From the NCBI GenBank assembly GCA_946902985.2, contig OX336393.1, positions 129,732,533 through 129,796,532 on the forward strand: DNA of 64,000 nucleotides, written 5' to 3'. The stretch is from Meconema thalassinum. Taxonomy: Eukaryota > Arthropoda > Insecta > Orthoptera > Tettigoniidae. Made by a program: the position numbers and the translations under genes. The notes under the pieces were generated by a model. That model was not told the DNA's origin. It searched no databases and was given only the letters and a program-made list of their open reading frames with translations. This document shows, one piece after another, positions 44,197-53,489 of this stretch (the first letter of the stretch is position 1; each line of letters starts with the position of its first letter).

Positions 44197-44733
44197 ATGT
44201 CTTGCTTTAAAGCCTCAAGAGACGTTACATCCATGAATTTAAACTCTGAGGAACAACGTTTCAAGACTTTTGCCACATGGCCAGTGCCTTTCATAAACCC
44301 TCAAGACTTGGCGGCCGCTGGATTCTACTATTTAAAAACAAGAGATGAAGTGAAATGTGCCTTTTGTCCCATCATCATAGACCAATGGCAGGAGGGTGAT
44401 GAACCCATGCAGGAACATCAGCGCTGGTCACCCACCTGCCCCTACCTGTGCAGAATGAAAGTGGGAAATATACCCTGTCATTCAAGCTATCCCTCACTTG
44501 TGTCTCTGGGTGATGAAAAAAATACAAGTTATGATACATGTGGGCCGTATGGTATCCATGGTGCTTCGGTGAGCAGCTCACCATCAAAAACGTCTAGTTT
44601 AGAGACATTGGGACATCATCGGTGTTATGGACGTTACAAACACAAGAGACTATATTGTTGTATCAGTTGCTATCGTCCTTATCCCAAAATGAGAAAAGCC
44701 TGTAAGACGTGTTATGATAATAAAATGATGTAA
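44197..44733 (+). CDS. BIR-domain protein (IAP-like) carried by the Polinton
   Basis: 178 aa from the ATG at 44197. Residues about 18-85 form a baculovirus IAP repeat: EEQRFKTFATWP, then DLAAAGFYYLKTRDEVKCAF, with zinc ligands C54, C57, H74 and C81 (C-x2-C-x16-H-x6-C). BIR proteins of insects and insect viruses bind caspases or pro-apoptotic peptides, so a role in keeping the infected cell alive is plausible but inferred. The C-terminal ~40 residues hold six cysteines (C143, C154, C155, C158, C169, C172), which may bind another zinc, though the spacing is not a standard RING. It sits directly behind MCP. It may derive from a host or viral IAP gene. Confidence 0.9.
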   Translation: MSCFKASRDVTSMNLNSEEQRFKTFATWPVPFINPQDLAAAGFYYLKTRDEVKCAFCPIIIDQWQEGDEPMQEHQRWSPTCPYLCRMKVGNIPCHSSYPSLVSLGDEKNTSYDTCGPYGIHGASVSSSPSKTSSLETLGHHRCYGRYKHKRLYCCISCYRPYPKMRKACKTCYDNKMM

Positions 44734-44875
44734 TTCTTAAATTCTTATTTTTGCATGTCCCTCTGTCCTACCCTAACCTTCTTTTTTGAAACTAGCATGG
44801 CAGGTAAGTCCATGCCATGATCACACTTGATCGTCAGTCAGTCGTCAGTTGAACTTGGTCCAGACAAGCGTCAAC

Positions 44876-45427
44876 ATGTTGCGCACACTCATTGTGGATT
44901 GCCAAGGGTTTAAAATTGGTGACAACAAATTTATATTTAAACAAGTGGCCGTGATCGATTGTACCACGTTTTGGATATCACAAGCTACGCATTTGCTATT
45001 TAAACCACCCCATGCTTTTGATTTGTTGTGTGAAAAAAACCGTAAACAAACCCAGTGGATTGAAAATCATAGGCAACTAGACTGGAATCAGGGAACCATT
45101 TCCTATAAATATTTGGACGTGGTCATGAAAGCACACTTGTCCTCGGCCAATGTGGTATTTGTGAAAGGTAATGAAAAACGTCAATGGTTGCAACCATTTT
45201 TGGCGTCTTACTGCCAATGTATCGACCTCATGGAGTTGGGCTGCCCCTCCCTGCAAACGCTCATGGATACTTGTTCCTGTGGCAACATTACCCATACAGC
45301 CCTATCACATGCGTGGCATCTCTTTCATTGGTTAACCACCCATGCCTGCTGGGAGTTGTTGAACAAAATTATAACTCATGATTTACCTGTGAATGACGTC
45401 AGTGAGATTTCTACAAGCGACGTGTAA
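44876..45427 (+). CDS. 'VDCQGF' protein, function unknown (possible RNase H-fold nuclease)
   Basis: 183 aa from the ATG at 44876; a TTG at 44849 is in frame but I prefer the ATG. N-terminal text TLIVDCQGFKIGDNKFIFKQ is followed by THLLFKPPHAFDLL, WIENHRQLDWNQG, VVFVKGNEKRQWLQPF and MELGCPSLQTL. I associate this set with uncharacterised arthropod proteins linked to mobile elements. D8 in a strand followed by D28 is like the first acidic residues of RNase H-fold exonucleases, but no full active site can be assigned. A Cys/His pair (C133, C135, H140) follows. It lies 142 bp after BIR and 21 bp before the next gene. Confidence 0.7.
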   Translation: MLRTLIVDCQGFKIGDNKFIFKQVAVIDCTTFWISQATHLLFKPPHAFDLLCEKNRKQTQWIENHRQLDWNQGTISYKYLDVVMKAHLSSANVVFVKGNEKRQWLQPFLASYCQCIDLMELGCPSLQTLMDTCSCGNITHTALSHAWHLFHWLTTHACWELLNKIITHDLPVNDVSEISTSDV

Positions 45428-45448
45428 ACATCTACAGCACGTGTTACC

Positions 45449-45922
45449 ATGGAGAAAGGCAATGCTACGGACAAAGCCATCGGCAAGTTCTTTGTGTGCA
45501 AAAAGAAACTAGACAGTTTTACCAAAGAGGAACTCTTGGCGCTGCCCAAGTCGTTCATTTATTATGTGGCCGCCAACGCGGTCAAAGAAATCTGGCAACA
45601 TGTACCAAAATCATGGACTCAAGATCCTGTGTTGAGTGAATTGCAACCCTGTACGGATTACGATCACCATAAGCAAGTGGCCATGGCAAAAATACCGTCT
45701 ATGCGTCAGTGTGCGACTTGCCAGCTAGTGAAACTGTATCACGGTCATAAAAGTCCATGTAAAGACTTTGTTGAATCATTCCACGGGTGTCATGGCGAGA
45801 AAAAGCAACAACAACAACAACAACAAACACAAACATCGTCCACAGAGGAGGAGGAAGACCAAACCTTTTTACCATCGATGGAAAAGGATATGCCAGACCT
45901 GTACTGGCAATGGCGTCATTGA
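45449..45922 (+). CDS. Cys/His-containing Polinton accessory protein, unknown
   Basis: 157 aa from the ATG at 45449. Residues 85-115 contain a Cys/His cluster (C88, C91, H98, H100, C104, H112, C114, H115; text RQCATCQLVKLYHGHKSPC) that could bind zinc. A Gln run from a (caa)n tract and an acidic stretch (TEEEEDQ) follow. I recognise no family. The start follows the previous stop by 21 bp. The last 131 bp overlap the PLA2 gene in another frame, so the same (caa)n tract encodes Gln here and Asn there. Confidence 0.6.
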   Translation: MEKGNATDKAIGKFFVCKKKLDSFTKEELLALPKSFIYYVAANAVKEIWQHVPKSWTQDPVLSELQPCTDYDHHKQVAMAKIPSMRQCATCQLVKLYHGHKSPCKDFVESFHGCHGEKKQQQQQQQTQTSSTEEEEDQTFLPSMEKDMPDLYWQWRH

Positions 45923-46235
45923 CAAAGTGATTCAATACTTACCTTTCGAAATCCATCTTCCAGGTTATCGTTTTTGCGGCCCTGGAACTCGTCTCGAAAA
46001 ACGTTTACAACGTGGTGATGTACCCATTAATCTTTTGGATCAAGCATGCAAGGAACATGACCTTTCTTATCGCCACAGTCATCCTGGTTCAAGACATGTG
46101 GCAGATAAATTGTTATTGAAGAAAGCTAAACAACGTTTCACATCCAGTGATGCCTCAGTAGGTGAAAGGATGGCAGCCCTAATTGTCATGAGTGCTATGA
46201 AAGGAAAGTTGATGATGCATGGACATAAACATTGA
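45792..46235 (+). CDS. phospholipase A2-domain protein (parvovirus VP1-unique-like)
   Basis: 147 aa from the ATG at 45792; an in-frame TTG upstream is disregarded. A basic Asn-rich N-terminus (HKHRPQRRRKTKP) precedes a compact PLA2 domain. It has the calcium-loop-like LPGYRFCGPGTRLEKR (57-72), a catalytic pair H89-D90 in DQACKEHDLSY, and a second acidic residue D105 in HVADKLLLKKAK. This wording matches the VP1-unique PLA2 of parvoviruses and the PLA2 proteins of adintovirus-like elements, where the enzyme is thought to breach the endosomal membrane during entry. That function is inferred here. A poly(A) signal follows at 46300-46305. Confidence 0.88.
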   Translation: MARKSNNNNNNKHKHRPQRRRKTKPFYHRWKRICQTCTGNGVIDKVIQYLPFEIHLPGYRFCGPGTRLEKRLQRGDVPINLLDQACKEHDLSYRHSHPGSRHVADKLLLKKAKQRFTSSDASVGERMAALIVMSAMKGKLMMHGHKH

Positions 46236-47356
46236 GGAGTGAGGAATTGGGATGTGTTTGTATTCTATTTTTCTTTTGTCAATTCCCTTATGGTTATGAA
46301 ATAAAAACAAAGGTTTACCAGAGCACGATGTTATGTTATTTTTAATTTTAAGAAATCGTGATGTTGATGGCTGATTTTTTTCATTTTACACATTTCATAC
46401 ATAATGAATTCACACACTGCCATTTGTCATTTTGCAATTTACAGATTTTAAAAATGTTCGTTTCAAGTTTTGCGTTTTTAATGATATGGATTTTTCCAGT
46501 TTGTTGATGACACATTTTAAACAATGTCCGTTTAAAGTTTTTTGAATTTTCATATTTCACAAATGGCCATTTCCAGTTTTTAAAAATGTCCGTTTTAAGT
46601 TTTGCGTTTTTGGTGATATGGAAACATGGATTTTCCATTTTGCTGTTTTCACATTTTTCCATTTGGTGTATGTCGAAAGTTGAGATTTGACAATGATGTT
46701 GATGCGAGTGCTTGACCTTGATAATACTGCAATGTGCTGATGCGTGTTTGGAGAAACGTCGAGGTCTACGACTTTTGCAGGTAAGACTGTTTTTGCAAAA
46801 ATAATGTCTATTGTCTGCCTCATTTCAATGAAAAACGAAACTATTTAAAACAAAATGAGTATATAAGTGACCATTTACCCCCTCCCCACCCACCCACTCT
46901 ACCTCATCGTGTTTGCTCTGGTCAATCATACACACCAGTTTTCTCTCTCCATTCATACATTCACACCTGTCTTTGGAAACAAACACAACCACTTTATTTA
47001 TTCCCAAAAGCACATTCTCTACATGCTCACTCATCCCAAAAGAACTTTTTAGTTTATCATTTACATTACGAAAAATAATTAAATACTAGTTATTAAAGTT
47101 ACTAAAAATCTTACTTATTTCATATTTACAAAAAAACTCAACTTTGTACAGCGTTAAAATAATCACACTATTAACCAATCAAAAAAAAAATTTTTTTTAA
47201 ATAAGGTTGCATAGAACTTTTTAAAGAGCAAAAGGTCCAAGTGGGTTGTCACTATTTACAAAATCTACTATTTACAATGACAGAAACCAATATTTACAAA
47301 ATACTAAATCTACAAGTTACATAAAGCTATGTCCCATAAACGATTATACAGTGAAA
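46236..47356. other. convergent intergenic region with poly(A) signals and repeats
   Basis: AT-rich spacer where the plus-strand structural block and POLB converge. AATAAA lies at 46300-46305 on plus, and AATAAA on minus at 46993-46998, about 360 bp beyond the POLB stop. A degenerate repeat occupies 46440-46620: 'ttttaaaaatgttcgttt' near 46446 and 'ttttaaaaatgtccgttt' near 46576, each followed by 'aagttttgcgttttt', with a weaker unit near 46514. The minus-strand ORFs here are translations of these repeats. Confidence 0.6.
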
Positions 47357-50300
47357 TCACACCTCCTCCTCCTTGCGATCATAACCCCAGGGCAGGCTGG
47401 TGAGCAGGTCATCAGCCCACACACGTTTGTTATCCATGGAGGCGAGGGTGCGTTTTCTCTGTTCCACAAGATACAGATGATGGTTGCTGGATTGTATCCT
47501 GCACTGTGTATGAGACATAGCTTTGCCCGTGCGTAAAACCGCTAGATAGTCATTAACACGTAGCGATTTTACCACTGCCCTACCTACACCTTTTGCTCTT
47601 TTGGCTTCCTTACAGTCGAGTGTGCGATAAGCATACATTTTTGAAGCCAAACCTACGAATTCCGTCATAATGGAATCACCGCATTCATCTTTTAAAACGC
47701 CCATTTCCTTTTTGTTCTTTATGGGCAGCTGAAACACGTTGTCAGCGCTATAGCAAGAGGTGTCGAACCAGTCACTATGTTGCCTCATGACGTCATAGGG
47801 GTTGCAGTGGCGAATGTGGTAAATGAATGAGTCCGTGTCCATATACAAAAGGGAGACGTCCTCAAAATGGCGTTTCGCAAACTCATAGTGGAATCGATAC
47901 ATGACCGATTTAGAAAAGTCTAAAATGACTTGACCCAAGTAAATGGGCTTATCCATGGTCACGCTGGTCTTACTCATTTCAATAGTAGCCAAATCCTCAT
48001 CGATAATTTTGATCGATTTGAAATTTGGCTTGGCAATGTACCGCCGGGCACCCCACCGCCCCTCCCAGACATTCACCAATTTAATGTCACGGTATTTGCG
48101 GACATTCTCCATAGACTTGCCATAGATGCAGTTGTTCATTAATTTAAAAAAGTTAATTTCAAACTGCTGTGTTGCCATTTGTCGGTGCTCCGTGTTGAGT
48201 CGCATGTATGGCTCAAGCCATGCTTTTTGAGCAAAAGAAATACCCCTGTGGACTTTCTTCAACACCAAGCCTTGGGCGAGGCATTGCACCAACATTTGGA
48301 TATGTAGTACATACCGATTTTTGTTGTAAAGTGTGCCCATGAGTTTTTCAATTTTCACTTTACTGTCAGGGGGAACCATTTGCTCAAGGCAGAATGGGAA
48401 ATCGGCATGTTCATCATACAAGGATGAGGGATATTCAATATCCACTTCTAGCACATATCCACAGCCTGTTTCTTGGCTAGCCTTCATTACATCAAATTCT
48501 GACACTTGTTTCTCTGTCAGCCAAGCAAACTTCCCATAGGGCAAAGGCTGACCCATGGCGTAACCATACAAATTATTCACGTCATAGTACATTAAGTACG
48601 ATTCTGGTTTGTCTAGTGAATAATCAGGCATGTAGACATTGTTCGCTTCGGCATGGCGTTGGTTAAGTGACACAAAGCCGCCACGAATGCCCTTTTCAAA
48701 AAATAGAACCATGTCTACGTCAGTGAGTAAATCCAATTCCACTTGAGTGTATTTCAAAGCGGCATCAAACGAGAGTCCAGGACTCGTATAATAGTGAGCC
48801 GGGTCAAGACCGTAAATGTGTTGACACAACTCACGGAATTTTTCAAACACATCAGTGAGCAGCAATACATCCAGTTTTAGGTAATGCAAAGCATATTCAC
48901 TTAGCGTGTTCATGCCAAACACTCGCCAAACTTGACATGCATGTGCATAGTCTTCATCGGAAACGGTACTGCGTGTTAGTTTCGAGTAAAATTTCTCTTG
49001 TGGTGGGAGTTTTCTTTGCTTTAACACGTCCCAGCTATTGCAGAAATCATATGGGAATATACCTTTCCGAATGCACAATTGAAATTGCTCAGGTTCATTA
49101 AAATGCATTCTAGTATTTTTTAATTCCTCCTCATTCAAGCCATTCACAAGGCTGTCTAGCGAGGATGCCATAAACTTAAAGGAATCCAAAAATCGAATGC
49201 TTAAGTCGCCCAACCTCCATGTCAGGGCTGTAAAACGCTCATGGTTTTGGGGAATAATGGTAAACGAGCCCTTGTTGACATGACCCAATTCACGAATCAA
49301 AAACTGAATGTCATAATTCGCCAGATTGTGGAAAAAGACACTGATGAAACGAGGAGCTGGAAAGTTCAAGTTACATTTACTATGCGCAGCTCCACGAAAC
49401 TCCCCCGTAAAGTGCGAGTGATCACGAACGGTGTCTTCAGCATTGATCAGTGGCTTTTCGCAAATATGGCATGTCATGGCATGCTCATACTGCTGCTGTT
49501 GTTCTGGAGATAGGCTCATGGGTACTGGGTGGTCCAGTAATTCCTGTACATCATGAGCCAACTTCACAAGTTCATCCAAGAACCATTTGGCACAATCTGG
49601 CCCCTCACGGTATTTGTAAACGGATTGCGTGGGGTCATGGGCACACACCACATTAAATCCAATGGCAAAAGGTTCATGTTTTTGAATGGGTGTGGTTGAG
49701 CTGATGGTGGGATCTGGTTCACATCCCGCCATGGGTGTGGTGAGAGCTTCGAAATCTGCATATACCAAATAGGGGACAGTGTCACGCTTGTGAATGTCCT
49801 TAAACTTTAACACAGCCTTGTCCCCTTGTGGCAATATCAATCTCACTGCTTCCTGAGAAACACAATCTACCCTATGACGTTCTAAGAGCATGGGGGTTGT
49901 AAAATATTGCAAGCAACGATCACAAATATGCTTTTTACATTTATATTTAGACATTTGACTGCTTAGCAATCTACTCAGGCTTTTAATTAGGCAATAGTGA
50001 TTCACCTCTCCGTAAGACTGATATAAAAGATGAATGTGATGTCGTTTCGGTTCTTTTGTAGCATAAAGAGGACCCACAATCTCATCACCATCAAGGCCAT
50101 ACACCATGAACGAAAAGTCCTGGTTATCTTGTTCAAACCTATGGATCTCGGTTAAGTCCATAGGGAACGACACTCTTGTTAAATTTAACGTTTGTTTCAA
50201 TTCATCAAACTTGGCCTTGTACTTTGCTGGTCTGTTAACATGACGATCTTGAGCTGGCTGCAAATACGCAGCCACAGCCCACAGAAAACATTCATCATCA

Positions 50301-50803
50301 AAATTTTCAATATTCACCACAGCCTTTTTCGAAGCTATTGCTGGTGGTGTTTTAATATAGCTAGACCCAGCATTCAACGGGTTGAATTGACAAATGTTGA
50401 TTTGCAAATGATGAATTTTGTCTAAGGCTAGACCACTCGGTCCTTGTTGCAGTTTATCAAATTTTGATAGCAAGGCATTCACCACGTGGGTTTCATACCA
50501 ATGTTCCAAATTATGGGCTATGAATAGCTCTTGCATTTTACTGCAAATATAAAATGTATCTTTATGCTCTACGTCCTTCTTTTTATATACGAAATCGCAC
50601 ACCAGTTCTGTATTCACCTTTAAAGCCGTATGCAACCTTTGCGCTGTACAAATTTCAATTTTAAAAATTTCAAAACAAGATTCTAAAAATTCTTTGGGAA
50701 TCAAACTTTTTCTAACATTGACCACGCGGCCAGAGCATACACGTGATTTGAAACAAGACTCAAGGGGCTCCCAAGTTAACGTATTCTCAGCAGTAAAAGA
50801 CAT
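47357..50803 (-). CDS. POLB: protein-primed family B DNA polymerase
   Basis: 1148 aa, ATG at 50803, uninterrupted. It would replicate the linear element by protein priming. Order of parts: an N-terminal region with FDDECFLWAVAAYL (168-181); a C2H2-like finger (C294, C297, H310, C314); exonuclease Exo I YADFEAL (D350, E352); an endonuclease-VII-like Cys/His insertion (C445, C448, DHSHFTGEFRGAAHSKCN at 461-478); Exo II FHNLANYDIQ (N496, D498); Exo III YLKLDV (Y641, D645). The polymerase motifs are A YYDVNNLYGYAM (D741), B KLMNNCIYGK (887-896) and C YMDTDSF (D989, D991), with LKDE at 1037-1040. All catalytic residues are present, so both polymerase and proofreading activity could be intact. It is transcribed from the right TIR side inward. 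Confidence 0.97.
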   Translation of the reverse strand: MSFTAENTLTWEPLESCFKSRVCSGRVVNVRKSLIPKEFLESCFEIFKIEICTAQRLHTALKVNTELVCDFVYKKKDVEHKDTFYICSKMQELFIAHNLEHWYETHVVNALLSKFDKLQQGPSGLALDKIHHLQINICQFNPLNAGSSYIKTPPAIASKKAVVNIENFDDECFLWAVAAYLQPAQDRHVNRPAKYKAKFDELKQTLNLTRVSFPMDLTEIHRFEQDNQDFSFMVYGLDGDEIVGPLYATKEPKRHHIHLLYQSYGEVNHYCLIKSLSRLLSSQMSKYKCKKHICDRCLQYFTTPMLLERHRVDCVSQEAVRLILPQGDKAVLKFKDIHKRDTVPYLVYADFEALTTPMAGCEPDPTISSTTPIQKHEPFAIGFNVVCAHDPTQSVYKYREGPDCAKWFLDELVKLAHDVQELLDHPVPMSLSPEQQQQYEHAMTCHICEKPLINAEDTVRDHSHFTGEFRGAAHSKCNLNFPAPRFISVFFHNLANYDIQFLIRELGHVNKGSFTIIPQNHERFTALTWRLGDLSIRFLDSFKFMASSLDSLVNGLNEEELKNTRMHFNEPEQFQLCIRKGIFPYDFCNSWDVLKQRKLPPQEKFYSKLTRSTVSDEDYAHACQVWRVFGMNTLSEYALHYLKLDVLLLTDVFEKFRELCQHIYGLDPAHYYTSPGLSFDAALKYTQVELDLLTDVDMVLFFEKGIRGGFVSLNQRHAEANNVYMPDYSLDKPESYLMYYDVNNLYGYAMGQPLPYGKFAWLTEKQVSEFDVMKASQETGCGYVLEVDIEYPSSLYDEHADFPFCLEQMVPPDSKVKIEKLMGTLYNKNRYVLHIQMLVQCLAQGLVLKKVHRGISFAQKAWLEPYMRLNTEHRQMATQQFEINFFKLMNNCIYGKSMENVRKYRDIKLVNVWEGRWGARRYIAKPNFKSIKIIDEDLATIEMSKTSVTMDKPIYLGQVILDFSKSVMYRFHYEFAKRHFEDVSLLYMDTDSFIYHIRHCNPYDVMRQHSDWFDTSCYSADNVFQLPIKNKKEMGVLKDECGDSIMTEFVGLASKMYAYRTLDCKEAKRAKGVGRAVVKSLRVNDYLAVLRTGKAMSHTQCRIQSSNHHLYLVEQRKRTLASMDNKRVWADDLLTSLPWGYDRKEEEV

Positions 50804-51429
50804 TATTTTGAAAGAACACTCTCACCTGAGTTTTCACCTGTAGACTGCTTGACAATGGTCCCAAACACACACGTTCCTGGTTATTAACAAAGGTCAAGCG
50901 TTTTCCAACACTCTAAAAAGAAATAAAATAAACCACCATAAGTATATCCATTCCATATAGTTTATGCATTTCATAAACAAAACAAAATCAAACAGGTTAT
51001 ATTATATAAAAAAACAAATCTCACCTTGACGTGTAATGCTTTTCTATATTCCCGTCTCGTGGGCTAGTGTGGAAATGGTTTTCTTTTCTATCGGTCTGTC
51101 TTTCTCTTTCTTTAATATATATTTCCCACAGACACACGACAGATCGGCTATACACGTTATCTGCAAACAAATAAATAAATAAAAATCATTAATTACCTAA
51201 TCAATAAATAATTGCATGTATTTATATAAAAATCAATAAATATATAAATAAATAAATATATACCTACCCCACAACAAGGTTAAGTATTTTCCACCAACAC
51301 CAAAACTGATAAACTAGACCAGGGGTTTCTTGCAACGCAGTGTGTTCAAAGGTAGTCACCTAAGTGAGTGTGGAAATGATAACGACATGTCTTTATATAT
51401 GTTACGTTGCATGTATAATCTTTTTTTTA
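50804..51429 (-). promoter_or_regulatory. POLB upstream region up to the right TIR
   Basis: No gene is visible. The sequence is AT-rich with (aaat)/(aata) runs around 51168-51262 and probably contains the POLB promoter and 5' leader. 'tttaatatatatttccc' (51110-51126) holds a TATA-like word on both strands. Function is inferred from position. Confidence 0.45.
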
Positions 51430-53429
51430 CCCACGCTTTGACCATTCTGTTATCAGACACGTGGACAGCTAACGTCCCAGGCGAACACCTGTGCCGGATC
51501 AAATTTCACGTCAACTTGCATTTTGTCATGTACGAAGCAAAACAGGATGTGACTTGTTAACAGTTATCGCGCACGTGGACAGATAACGTCCCAGGTGAAC
51601 ACCTGAGGTAGATCAAATGTCACCTGAACTTGCATTTTGTCACGTACGAAGCAAGACAGGATGTCACTGGTTTAGCCTACATGTGGTTTCACAAATGTGT
51701 GTGCATGCCTTTCACACTCCCCTGCCACCACGATGGTCAGATTATTTCACCTTCAAGCGTCTTGGTCATTTTTTCCATTGCACCTATTGTCAAGTCAGAT
51801 CGGAGCCTTCCAATAAGCTCAAATGACATTCACCTCCTGTAAGTTTGTTTTCTCTACTCGCTTCGACCAACATAGAATCAAGTTCTCATCACCGTTTACA
51901 CGTTAAAGGTAAAATATCAGGAAAAACGCACGCTCGCTCTGTCATACACCGACCAGCCGAAATAGCGATTGTTCTATTGAACACGGCCACCGTGGTCAGC
52001 GACAGGTTCATTGAAACACACACACCCAGCCGTATTGTCTCTCTCAACCACCACGCTTTATAAACATTATAAACAGGTAAAGAAAAAGAAAACGTTTTTT
52101 CAACATGTATGGCGTTAGACCCATGTGAATTTTTTTTTGAAAAAAAATATCTACCACATTTGAAAGGGGGGCGTTAGCCCGAGTCCTAGGACACCTCGTA
52201 CACGTCTCTAGCGTTATTGGTTCGTGAGATATCGGCAAAAATCACAAAAAACACGTGTTTACCCCAAAATCGCGTTTCCCAATTTTTTTAAAATTACAAT
52301 GAGTGGTCCATAGCAAAGAGGACATCACCCCGAGTACTTGGACCTGTCGAACACACCTCTAGCATGATTGGTTCACGAGATATCGGCAAAAATCACAAAA
52401 AACACGTGTTTACCCCAAAATCGAGTTTCCAATTTTTTTAAAATTATAACGAGTGGTCCATAGCAGAGACGACGTCAGCCCGAGTCCTTGGACCCGTCGT
52501 ACATGCCTCTAGCATGATTGGTTCGTGAGATATCGGCAAAAATCACAAAAAACACGTGTTTACCCCAAAATCGAGTTTCCAATTTTTTTAAATTATAACG
52601 AGTGGTCCATAGCAGAGACGACGTCACCCCGAGTCCTTGGACCCGTCGTACATGCCTCTAGCATGATTGGTTCGCGAGATATAGCAAAAAGTTTAAAATC
52701 ACGGTTTTACCCCAAAATATTCTGTTTCCCTCATTCTCAAAAACTTTAACCTATTACCAAAATACACAGGGTTTCGAGACAAGCCATTTGACACGTCATA
52801 GGACCAAATCCGACCATGCATTCGTGAGATATCGGAAAAAGTCTAAAATCATGGTTTTACCCCAAAAAAAAGCCTGTTTCCCTCATTCTCAAAACTTTAA
52901 CCTATTAATAACATGTATAGGGCTTCGAGACAAGCGATTTGACACGTCACACGTCCAAATCCGACCTTGCGTTTGAGACATATCGGCAAACTTCGTAGGA
53001 AAGTAGGCGACTATCTGGCTCTCTCCTCACCATCAAAACCTCTTCTTATCAATCATTTTTTTTCAAAGAGCTCGCCCTCTTACAAAAATCCCCAGTGCGC
53101 ATGCGTAAAAAACAAAAACAAAAATGTTCATCCATAGCGGCAGCCAGAAAAACGTATGCGTGATATGAGCAACAACATTTAAGTTCATTTTAGCAGCGCA
53201 CCTTATACATGTCGTATTTGAAAAGAGACTTTCACTAAAAATTACAATTTCACCCCCTAGTAGGGGTAGGTTTTATTTAGGGGTTGAAATGAGTGGTCCA
53301 TAGCAAAGCCCCCGTCAGCCCGAGTCCAACGACACCTCATTCGTGAATCTCCGACAACGGGTTCGGGAATTATCGGCTCGCATTGGGAGTAGTGGTGGGG
53401 GGGGGCAGAACCCCTACTACCCCCCTACT
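51430..53429 (-). repeat. Polinton right terminal inverted repeat
   Basis: Reverse complement of 35476-37451. Ends '...ccctactacccccctact' at 53429. Contains the same inner ~113-bp duplication (about 51455-51665) and the six ~150-bp units (about 52155-52975). It is about 24 bp longer than the left arm because of small indels concentrated in the inner third. Confidence 0.95.
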
Positions 53430-53435
53430 TTACTC
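53430..53435 (+). repeat. right target-site duplication of the Polinton
   Basis: ttactc, identical to 35470-35475. Confidence 0.95.
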
Positions 53436-53489
53436 AACTACTCACACAGCACTGTCAACCGAGTTTTGCATAACAAAGACTTGACACTA

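Larger units (their letters stand above)
35476..53429. mobile_element. Polinton/Maverick (adintovirus-like) element, complete
   Basis: The element of about 17,954 bp has long TIRs, 5'-AG...CT-3' ends, a 6-bp duplication, and the full core set: POLB, INT, ATP, PRO, major and minor capsid proteins. Polintons are large self-synthesising DNA transposons that also encode virion proteins and are related to adenoviruses and virophages. Gene layout: INT, conserved protein and ATP on minus; structural and accessory block on plus; POLB on minus, convergent with that block. Accessory genes are BIR, PLA2, a VDCQGF protein and a Cys/His protein. Except at two A-rich runs (41.28-41.71 kb) all frames are open, so the copy looks young or under constraint. 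Confidence 0.97.

Noticed and set aside
46381..46823. Minus-strand ORFs in the Polinton convergent gap
   Set aside because: Their sequences are repeated words (NAKLKTDIFK / NAKLETNIFK) from the degenerate DNA repeat, without any known motif.
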